NCBI GenBank assembly: GCA_036365455.1
Contig: JAWQUS010000022.1
Coordinates: 9,176,001-9,240,000, forward strand
Direction of reading: 5' to 3'
Source of the DNA: Macrosoma leucophasiata
Taxonomy: Eukaryota; Arthropoda; Insecta; Lepidoptera; Hedylidae
DNA: 64,000 nt
Positions 57,456-64,000 of the stretch are shown here, one piece after another (within the stretch, counting starts at the first letter, position 1; each line of letters opens with the position of its first letter). The notes below the pieces were generated by a model. It did not search any database, was not told where the DNA came from, and saw nothing but the letters and a program-made list of their open reading frames with translations. A program made the translations under genes and the position numbers.

Positions 57456-58011
57456 CTTAGTTATTAGTTTTCATAATAATGGGTGAAAATACAATAAAAG
57501 TAGTATAACTTAGCTCTTATATAAAATAAACCACAAACAACGGACAATCTATTTTAAATTTGCAATCTATTTTATTTTAAATATTTCATGAAATTATACC
57601 GCAAAAACAATATTGGCTAGAATTTAGGGTTCCTTTGGGAAATTATAATGAAATAGCGTTCGCCTAAGCCTTGATAAATGGCCTTTCAAATACAAGAAGA
57701 TTTCTCGAATTAACTACATACTGATAGAGTTTTTACTGGTTGTAAAGCTCTAGTGACGGGAGTTCGCGGTTGTAGGTTTATACATGTAGCTCAGTGCTTC
57801 CCAAACATTGTTCTGCCATGGCACGGTAATTTTCACACTGCCCCTTCGTGACCCGCTTAATATTTTTAAACGCAAGCTGGTTCCATTAGGTAAAATAATA
57901 GTAAAATTATATTTTTAGGAGTATTTAGGATGCATCGATTAATAGTATTCAAATAAGGCGGAAATGTGCGACCTGCATTGTTTTGTATATCAATGGCGAC
58001 CTGGTATTTTA
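57456..58011. other. No gene; SINE head and hAT-like end
   Basis: 57734-57778 is a TGG-SINE 5' end (ACTGGTTGTAAAGCTCTAGT). CAGTGCTTCCCAAACATTGT near 57793 resembles a hAT-type terminus. The rest is AT-rich. Confidence 0.45.
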
Positions 58012-58165
58012 TTTTGTTGGCCCGGTACCGGGTCCCGACCCGACCCGACAGGAACGAACATGCAAACCGCTCCGTTGAGCACTGCCAGGTGTCCAGTCGG
58101 CGAGGGTGGCACTTCTCTCTTCGGCGGGTAGTACGGTGTAGGAAAAGAGACGGTGGCACCATGTC
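58012..58165 (-). pseudogene. LINE-J2 C-terminal segment
   Basis: VPPSLFLHRTTRRREKCHPR, RLDTWQCSTERFACSFLSGR: same segment as in 45561, then divergence. The plus-strand 145-codon ORF across it is a shadow. Confidence 0.75.
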
Positions 58166-58483
58166 GAACAGTTATAAAAATGTATATTCATGTTTGGTTG
58201 TGTCAAAAAGAAATAAGCAGAACCACCCGAAAAATTGCAAGTCCAGCGTTCCATTATTAAGTAGGTATTTCACAAAAACCTCCATTTTGAGGTGTAGAAT
58301 GAAAAAAAGAATTAGTATTACGTGTCGCATAATGAAAGCGAGCGCGCCTACGTGTCTCCATTATAATATGGCCGCGGTGATTTTTCAAACGGTCCATATT
58401 TAAATTGGATTTCAAGATGGCGGTTTCAAAAATTAGTTTTTGGTTTTTTTGTAATAATAACTTATAGGTATTATATTTTTTTT
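58166..58483. other. No gene recognised
   Basis: ATATGGCCGCGG near 58366 and CAAGATGGCGGTTTC near 58413. These boxes recur at 59083 and 62448. No family named. Confidence 0.4.
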
Positions 58484-58812
58484 AACTGCCTCGGTAGCCT
58501 TGTGGTAGCAGGTCTACTACGCTAAGGTCCTGGGTTCGATTCCCGGGTAGGAGGTTATCAGAGATAAAGATGTAAAGTCCTTTACATTAATTAATTATCT
58601 CTGGTTCAATTAGGATTTTTCCATTTTCTGGAAATCTCCCAGTACCTCGAAGTTTGGTAATGTGCCCGGAGATTTCAAAAGGCTCGCCACCTGTGACATG
58701 GGCCAAAAACGTAACCGGCGAATCGTGGGTGTTTGCATGTATGCTTGAATGCGTGCATTTACCTCTGCCTACCCCTTCGGGGATTACAGGCGTGAAGTTA
58801 CTTTTTTTTTAG
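58484..58812 (+). mobile_element. tSINE-1, full length
   Basis: CTGCCTCGGTAGCCTTGTGG head, GGTTCGATTCCCGG, body with a small insertion (TTACATTAATTA), CCCCTTCGGGGATTACAGGC and GTGAAGTTACTTTTTTTTT. Confidence 0.9.
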
Positions 58813-58962
58813 TTATTACGTTGACAGACAAGCAGACGGGCCACCAGATAGAATGTAGTCACCGTCGCCTATGAACATTTGCAACACCAGGGGAGTTGCC
58901 AACGCGCTGCCAGCCCTGAAGGACTCTTGAGGGCATTTTTGAAGAACCCCATATTATGTTGG
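58813..58962 (-). pseudogene. LINE-J2 3' end
   Basis: GACAGACAAGCAGACGGGCC to TTTTTGAAGAACCCCATATT: the inverse of 54470-54610. Abuts the tSINE-1 tail. Confidence 0.8.
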
Positions 58963-58963
58963 T

Positions 58964-59225
58964 GGTAGAGCTTAAGTGATAGAGCTTGAGTGCACCTACT
59001 ACAATATTGAGTGATATATCTGTCGGTAAATGGCGGTGCTGAACGTTATAAAGTTCAAAATTGAAGTTAGTTTACAAGATGGCGGCTTTGCAAATTAGTT
59101 TTTTTCGTTTTTTATTTTCAATAAAGCTATATAAAAGCTGTAGATTATTTAGGTGGTAGAGCTCCAATGATAGAGCTTGAGTAGTCTAGTGTACCAGTGT
59201 ACCTCCTACAATATTGAGTAATTTC
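58964..59225 (+). mobile_element. Two diverged TGG-SINE heads
   Basis: GGTGGTAGAGCTTAAGTGAT..TACAATATTGAGTGATATAT (58966-59050) and GGTGGTAGAGCTCCAATGAT..TACAATATTGAGTAATTTCG (59154-59225). Both share ATAGAGCTTGAGT, so they form a third, older subfamily. Confidence 0.7.
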
Positions 59226-59689
59226 GAAATTCAAGTCGCATGTATTATTGCGAAAAAAAAAAATAGGTAGGTACTGTAAATAGCATAAGATTTTACTTTC
59301 TCTTTAGTATAACACATAAAAAACTTATTGAAGTAACTTTTTTGTGCAAAAAATGCTCTTTTCACGCGTGTCAATACTATTTCACTTTTTCTGAACTAAA
59401 AACAAAAAGCTGCATTAATTTATGTCAACAAAAAATCGTTTCGTACACATTCGCTACATGAAAAATGTATTAAGATCGAGTTTCGATCCAGAACGGTATT
59501 GCGCTATAAAAATACCGTAACATTATATCGATTACAATATCGATACCGTTTTTTGTGTCACATCACTATTGTAAATGGACGCTTTCTATATAACCGAATC
59601 CAAAAAGGAAGAAATGGAGAGTTTTGGCGGGAACATTGAAAGAGATACTCTTATTTTATTTCATTTTCTTGGTGTATTTTTGAGTTAAT
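59226..59689. other. No gene recognised
   Basis: AT-rich. TATCGATTACAATATCGATACCG near 59523 adds ATCGAT boxes. Confidence 0.35.
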
Positions 59690-59920
59690 TTATACTTAAT
59701 ATTATAAAGCTGAAGAGTTTGTTTGTTTGTTTGTTTGTTTGAACGCGCTTATCTCTGGAACTACTGGTCCGATTTGAAAAGTTTTTTCAGTGTTAATTCA
59801 TTTTTAAAAGACCTATCCAACGATATCTCACACTATTAAAAAAAGAAAAATAAAAAAATTACCATGTATTTATTCTACGACTTTGTCGGTTGTATTTGTG
59901 CCAAAGGAGATGTTGCGAGC
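59690..59920 (+). mobile_element. Helitron 5' start running into repeat K
   Basis: ATATTATAAAGCTGAAGAGT and four TTTGs, CTGGTCCGATTTGAAAAG; then from about 59805 CCTATCCAACGATATCTCAC and ACGACTTTGTCGG, which I recall from repeat K. The 77-codon ORF at 59864 lies in this and is not a gene. Confidence 0.5.
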
Positions 59921-60140
59921 TCGGCTCTGGATCGTACACGTCCTCAAAAAATAGGTAAATTAAAGAAGAATCCGAAAAAAATACAATTAATTTATTCAAG
60001 GATATATTTTAGAGTTACAACCACATTTAATTCAAACGATTTTATCATTTTCAACTATGTTAAACATGGCGGCGATACAGCCGACACTTGGGATTAATCG
60101 ATTTTGATAGTATTTAGAAAATATTCCTTTTTTCTCCAAG

Positions 60141-60175
60141 TTTTATTTTGATTATATGGTATAATCAAAATAAAA
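60141..60175. repeat. 14-bp-arm hairpin
   Basis: TTTTATTTTGATTA, loop TATGGTA, exact inverse. Lies between AAAGGAGATGTTGC (59903) and its inverse (60379). Confidence 0.9.
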
Positions 60176-60374
60176 TTTAAAAAATTAAAATGTCAAAATG
60201 ACATCGCCCGCCATATTCGCCATGTTGGTTTTGAGTTGCAATTCTAACTGTAAATAATGTTTTGTAACTGCAAACAAAACGAAATAAGTGAAAATATGCA
60301 GTAAAAAACTTGTTTATGTTGATTTTGCCTGTTTAATGATATTGTGTACAATACATGGCCGGAGGTCCATATAT

Positions 60375-60510
60375 TTTTGCAACATCTCCTTTCTAGGCTC
60401 TAGTACCAATAGTTTCTGCGCTCAACCACGGACGGAAAGCCAGACAGACAGACAGACAGACGGACATGGCGAAACTATAAGGGTTCCTTGTTTACTACGT
60501 AACCCTAAAA
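60375..60510 (+). mobile_element. Repeat K end, uninterrupted
   Basis: GGCTCTAGTACCAATAGTTT, (CAGA)n, GGACATGGCGAAACTATAAG, GTTCCTTGTTTACTACG. Serves as the empty site for 521-704. Confidence 0.75.
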
Positions 60511-60545
60511 AAGGAAGAAGTTATCATGTCGTCGGACACATTTTT

Positions 60546-60776
60546 AATTTTTTTTTTTATGTAATGGTAGTGGCAAACAAGCCTACAGTTCACATTGGTG
60601 TTAACTGATGACTGCAGCCTAAGACACCCACACAAAGACCAAGATCAAAATACAGATGCGTCACCACTCCTGAGGCCCAAGGCGTTATGCCTCTGTACCG
60701 GAAATTACAGGGCCGTACATTACCACCTGACCGAAACACGATAGTGTTGAACACTACCATTTAGCGGCAAGTATAC
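60546..60776 (-). mobile_element. TGG-SINE A, 5' head lost
   Basis: T-run to ATTTAGCGGCAAGTATAC. Faces 60783. Confidence 0.85.
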
Positions 60777-60782
60777 CAGAAA

Positions 60783-60945
60783 TGGTGGTAGAGCTCCAGT
60801 GACGGAGCTCGCGGGCGTAGACACCACCGCATTACCAAATGGTAATGTTCAGCATTATCATGTTCCAGTTAGATGGTAATGTATGGCCCCGTAATAACTA
60901 TCATAGAAAAATAAGAACTAAGGTCTCAGGGGTGGCAACGCATCG
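60783..60945 (+). mobile_element. TGG-SINE B, 3' end lost
   Basis: GGTGGTAGAGCTCCAGTGAC to GGTGGCAACGCATCGC. A-type head on a B-type middle (GGCCCCGTAATAACTATCAT). Confidence 0.8.
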
Positions 60946-60984
60946 CTGTCAGAGCAGGCAGGTTAGCCACCGTCATAGCACGAA

Positions 60985-61180
60985 AAAACTGGTTGCCTGT
61001 AAAGTCGGTTTTACGGGCGAAGATTTTACGTGACAACGTCTTTTTCTCGGTAGAAAGGCATTCGCCGGTCCGGCAGGCCTCTCTCTCGTTCGGTGACTCA
61101 TCGTTACGTTACCGGGCGTTACACTTTTTCATGAGTGACTCCGAGCCGCAACCTAATTTAAGACGTTGTCACGTCAAAAA
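60985..61180. repeat. Repeat I, longer copy
   Basis: As 49447-49625 with CTCGGTAGAAAGGCAT retained. ACGTGACAACGTCTT faces AAGACGTTGTCACGT. Confidence 0.8.
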
Positions 61181-61249
61181 AACAACTGAAAATCATTCTA
61201 GGCTGTCAAAAAGTACTTTGACATTTCCCAATCCCAAATCTTTAAGGAT

Positions 61250-61340
61250 TTTCCAATATTTGGATAATTTTTCGAAAGGAGACGTTCTTAAATGTTTGGA
61301 TCTCGGGCCTGCACCTTGTACTCTATATTCAGAGAAGAAG
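61250..61340. repeat. Repeat J fragment
   Basis: GGAGACGTTCTTAAATGTTT, GGGCCTGCACCTTGTACTCT, ATATTCAGAGAAGAAG. Confidence 0.6.
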
Positions 61341-61354
61341 TAAAAAATAAGTAC

Positions 61355-61480
61355 TAAAGGACATATTACACGGCACGGTATTCAGGGTACGATAGTAAGG
61401 GTCAGGGTAGTGTAATAACATTTAGGGAGTTAAGGCCCTAATAAGGCCGGAGCGGCCCGTGTATTTGTACTGTGATTGCG
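61355..61480. mobile_element. MITE-2, one half
   Basis: TAAAGGACATATTACACGGC to GGAGCGGCCCGTGTATTTGT, inverted relative to 35146. The other half is missing. Confidence 0.75.
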
Positions 61481-61509
61481 TTCCACACTCACTGCCTACC
61501 CCGGAACGG

Positions 61510-61660
61510 CGGGACCCAATTTTGACTTTCACTGGCAGATAGCTGATGTAATAAAGAGTAACTTAGGCTACTTTTATACTAGCTGCGCCCACGACTTCGT
61601 CCGGGTAGATGCTGAACAATCATAAATTCTCACGCGGGCGATGTCGCGGGCAACAGCTAG
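61510..61660 (+). mobile_element. HEL, 5'-truncated
   Basis: TTTTGACTTTCACTGGCAGA to ATGTCGCGGGCAACAGCTAG, followed by T. Terminal palindrome present. Confidence 0.78.
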
Positions 61661-61954
61661 TAATACTCGTAAATATATTTCAAAGTATTTCAAACCTGTC
61701 CTGCGAATCAAAAGGCAATTGTGAATGTCGCGATGGAAATCCATAAAACTGAATACAATAACGTCACGCAATATTGGAGATTTGACGACACGTTCGGATT
61801 TTCGGCCGAATTGGAGTGGTATGGGATTTGTGTAAATCAAATCATTCTATTTTCAAAGAAGCGTACTGAGAAGAGGAGTTAAAACAAAAAAGAAAAAAAT
61901 AACACAAATACCTACAGTACGCGCAAAAGTTAAATAAATGCCATTGTGTTTTTA
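61661..61954. other. No feature recognised
   Basis: An 88-codon minus-strand ORF runs into Helitron sequence and shows no motif. Confidence 0.35.
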
Positions 61955-62047
61955 TTTTTTATTTTAATGTTATCGAAGTGAAAAACAGGCACGCAGTTCA
62001 CATGGATGTTAAGTGATGACTGCAGCCTATAGACACCCACACAAACA
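61955..62047 (-). mobile_element. TGG-SINE 3' end
   Basis: T-rich start, AGGCACGCAGTTCACATGGA to CACCCACACAAACAC. Confidence 0.78.
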
Positions 62048-62149
62048 CTATACAATTATTAAGGGTAAAAGCGACTTCTTTACGATATTCAATAAACTGC
62101 AAAGTCTATTATATCGGTTGCCTAACTAGCATAGTTGGCAATAGACGGC

Positions 62150-62345
62150 GCTGCTGCTACCATAAAGCAATGCAATAAATGTGAAGGAAAGATTTGACAA
62201 ATCGGGCAGGACTTCAGTAGCTCAATCGGAAGAGCGGCTGGACTAGATTCCCAGTAGGCCGCGAGTTCGAGTCTCGCCTGAAGTCAAAATTTTCTTTCCA
62301 TTTTTCTTTAAATAAAATATATTTCACAAGCATGTATTAATGCGA
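62150..62345 (+). mobile_element. tFB, right half with tRNA-like sequence
   Basis: CTGCTACCATAAAGCAATGC to TTTTTCTTTAAATAAAATAT, TTCACAAGCATGTATTAATG, CGAAATAATATAAAACA. The last parts are the inverse of the left end of the 13038 copy. Confidence 0.75.
62211..62284 (+). other. tRNA-like cloverleaf, 74 nt
   Basis: Acceptor ACTTCAG/CTGAAGT (7 of 7), D stem GCTC/GAGC, anticodon stem CTGGA/CCCAG (4 of 5) with loop CTAGATT, T stem GCGAG/CTCGC with loop TTCGAGT. Better paired than the 13203 copy. Part of a repeat and present at least twice, so it is more likely a tRNA-derived promoter than a tRNA gene. Confidence 0.6.
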
Positions 62346-62584
62346 AATAATATAAAACAAAAAAAATATGATCAAAATTAAATATTTTCTTCTCCAGGCA
62401 AAACCAGGGTCCAAGATCTGTGGATTTATAGAGGTCCATATTATGAAATATGGCGGCCGTGCGTGACGTACTTTATTTAACGAACAATTGCGGGTGGACG
62501 TGACGGGACGATATTTTTATATATGTCGCTGTTAGACTCGGGAAAATGGTCAATTGTCAGATTTCCCTAGAAAATAATAAAGGA

Positions 62585-62795
62585 AAAAAAAAATACGCTT
62601 ACACTCACAGCTCCACATTAAGTATTATATAAACCTGTGTCGTAGATGCCGTTGCACACATACAACACATACACGAACACCCAGACCCGAAACAAATATC
62701 TGTAGGCCATACAAATATTGTTCCGGTGCGGGGATCGAACCCGCGACCCTACGAATCAAACGGTGGTTTCGCACCGCTGGACTAACCGGGTCGTC
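62585..62795 (-). mobile_element. tSINE-2, full length
   Basis: A-rich tail then TACGCTTACACTCACAGCTC to GGACTAACCGGGTCGTC. B box intact (GGTTCGATCCC in sense). Confidence 0.87.
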
Positions 62796-62821
62796 AAACA
62801 ACATATTTTAGAAAGAAATAC

Positions 62822-62965
62822 CCACATGAAAACACCCACGATTCGCAATCCCAATAGAACTAGAGATAAACGATTTTACACCGTTATCTTTGATAGCCGC
62901 GATCCGGGAATCGAACCCAAGACCTCAGTAGTAGTGGCCTGCTACCACTAGACTATTGAGGCAAT
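62822..62965 (-). mobile_element. tSINE-1 with internal deletion
   Basis: ACACCCACGATTCGC joins directly to AATCCCAATAGAACTAGAGA, so about 120 bp are lost. The head is complete (GACTATTGAGGCA). Confidence 0.78.
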
Positions 62966-62999
62966 TCAATGTAAAATTACGCCTATGTATATCCCCATA

Positions 63000-63295
63000 G
63001 GTAGGGCACATAGCTCGAGGAACTAACGGCCGTTTGGGCAGAAGAGTTCTAGAATGGCGACCGCGTGCCGAAAGACGAAGCTTAGGCACTCCTGAGGCCT
63101 GAGGTGTTATGCCTCTGTGCCGGAAATTACGGGGCTGTACATTACCACCTGACCGGAATACGATAGTGCTGAACACTACCATTTAGCGGCAAGTATATTA
63201 GGTAACGCAATGGTGCCTACGCCCGCGAGCTCCGTCACCGGAGCTCTACCACCAGTTTTGTCTAGCAGTCGTCTTACGGCTGAAATGATGATGGC
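63000..63295 (+). pseudogene. LINE-R remnant interrupted by a TGG-SINE
   Basis: GGGCACATAGCTCGAGGAAC (GHIARGT), GGCAGAAGAGTTCTAGAATG, GACGAAGCTTAGGC, then the SINE, then GTCGTCTTACGGCTGAAATG ATGATG. The middle present at 8300-8570 is missing. Confidence 0.7.
63088..63256 (-). mobile_element. TGG-SINE A, 5' half
   Basis: ACTCCTGAGGCCTGAGGTGT to GAGCTCTACCACCAGT. The 3' half and tail are gone. Confidence 0.85.
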
Positions 63296-63435
63296 CGATT
63301 TTTAATGATTACTTCAATCGGTATTACTTTCAGAGCAAATGCTTGACAATAGACACAGGAGTGATTTTAAAACGTTTTCGTCTTCCCCATTGGGATACGG
63401 AACACTAAGAAACTATAAATTGTCAGATTTACCTA

Positions 63436-63696
63436 CAGTACTCAACAATTAATATTGCACATCGAGCCTGCGAAACAGACGATCGGCTCGTTTCGACTTC
63501 GCAGAGAGTTATCTCTGTTGCACACTGCTTACGTTAGCACACTGAGCACTGACAGTCCAGTATTGGTCATAACTTGATCAAAATGGTCGACAAACGTCAA
63601 ATAGGTACGGTGCGAAAGAGATAACGCTATACAGACCCGAAATAAGCCGAAATTTCCTTCCTAGGCTCGATGTGCAATATTTATTGTTGAGCACTG
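63436..63696. mobile_element. MITE-1, complete, TA duplication
   Basis: CAGTACTCAACAATTAATAT..GCACATCGAGCCT at the left and the inverse at the right, TA at 63434-63435 and 63697-63698. 261 bp, no ORF. TA targets fit a Tc1/mariner-type source. Confidence 0.85.
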
Positions 63697-63706
63697 TATA
63701 TATTTT

Positions 63707-63882
63707 ACTGGTGTAGGAGCTCGAGGGCGTAAACCCTACTGCATTACCTAATCTATCTACCGCCATATGCTAGTACTCAGCACTATCGTGTTCCGGTTAG
63801 GTGGTAATGTATGGCCCCGTAATAACTAACACAGAGACATAACATAAAAACTAATGACTTAGGGTTGTCAACGCATTTCTGT
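63707..63882 (+). mobile_element. TGG-SINE B, 3' end lost
   Basis: ACTGGTGTAGGAGCTCGAGG to GTCAACGCATTTCTGTAC. Confidence 0.78.
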
Positions 63883-64000
63883 ACTAGATTTAAGCTCTCA
63901 TTTAAAAGAGCTCTTACTGAGTTTGTTGGGTAGCGGAGTTCTTCTCAGTAGTGACTGCACTTGGAATTCTGCGAAGTGAATGACTATGATTATGACGAAC

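Noticed and set aside
57966..58403. 145-codon plus-strand ORF
   Set aside because: Overlaps the LINE-J2 remnant in antisense and shows no motif of its own.
59903..60392. 490-bp TIR element bounded by AAAGGAGATGTTGC and its inverse
   Set aside because: The ends lie inside repeat K sequence on both sides and no target duplication is visible. The match may be chance or an inverted repeat K piece.
60960..61343. 116-codon ORF over repeat I
   Set aside because: The second copy of the repeat (49447) has a 16-bp deletion and is not open. Composition effect.
1..64000. LTR retrotransposon or endogenous virus
   Set aside because: I found no long terminal repeat pair, no protease-integrase motifs and no envelope-like ORF.

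Overview
The window looks like nuclear DNA of a lepidopteran insect (moth or butterfly), made almost entirely of transposable elements. The basis is family recognition without a database: tRNA- and 5S-rRNA-derived SINEs, short Helitrons that begin TC and end CTAG, LINE 3' ends with short-repeat tails, a mariner of DD34D type, many TIR elements, and low GC with GC-rich islands. I see no bacterial features, no CRISPR array, no LTR retrotransposon and no convincing host gene. The nearest things to genes are transposon-derived.

Family names used here are local labels. TGG-SINE: a family of about 285 bp starting ACTGGTGGTAGAGCTCC and ending in a poly(A) tail. It has about 60 copies or fragments in two subfamilies (A: CGGAGCTCGCGGGCG head, CCTGTAATTTCCGGC middle; B: GAGCTCGAGGGCG head, GGCCCCGTAATAAC middle). 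tSINE-1 and tSINE-2: two tRNA-headed SINEs. 5S-SINE: a 5S-rRNA-like head. tFB: foldback elements whose arms carry tRNA-like sequence. HEL: non-autonomous Helitrons. MITE-1 to MITE-6: TIR families. LINE-R, LINE-G, LINE-J1, LINE-J2: remnants of non-LTR reverse transcriptase C-termini. The strand given for a SINE or LINE is its sense strand.

Layout. 0-5 kb: SINEs, a tandemly duplicated SINE block, and a tRNA-armed element (3.4-4.6 kb) carrying a two-exon gene for a 93-residue helix-turn-helix protein. 5-15 kb: nested MITEs and SINEs, including a tRNA-like foldback with an 18-bp target duplication. 15-23 kb: a Harbinger-type MITE, palindromes and Helitrons. 23-32 kb: SINE-rich, with a head-to-tail Helitron array at 29.7-30.5 kb. 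32-35 kb: LINE remnants and a 1-kb, 35-bp-unit minisatellite. 35-43 kb: a hAT-like MITE, SINEs and a broken THAP-domain exon. 43-47 kb: a Helitron with 155-bp internal repeats, a 5S-SINE inside a MITE, and an inverted partner of the 41-42 kb block. 47-51 kb: SINEs and one unassigned ORF. 51-54 kb: a LINE remnant split by a deleted mariner, then a second LINE 3' end. 54-64 kb: SINEs, LINE pieces and Helitrons.

The genes do not form a pathway. What can be read is the order of insertions: many elements interrupt others cleanly, and unbroken copies elsewhere in the window serve as empty sites and so give target duplications. Boundaries of diverged fragments are good to about 5-15 bp. All alignments were done by eye.
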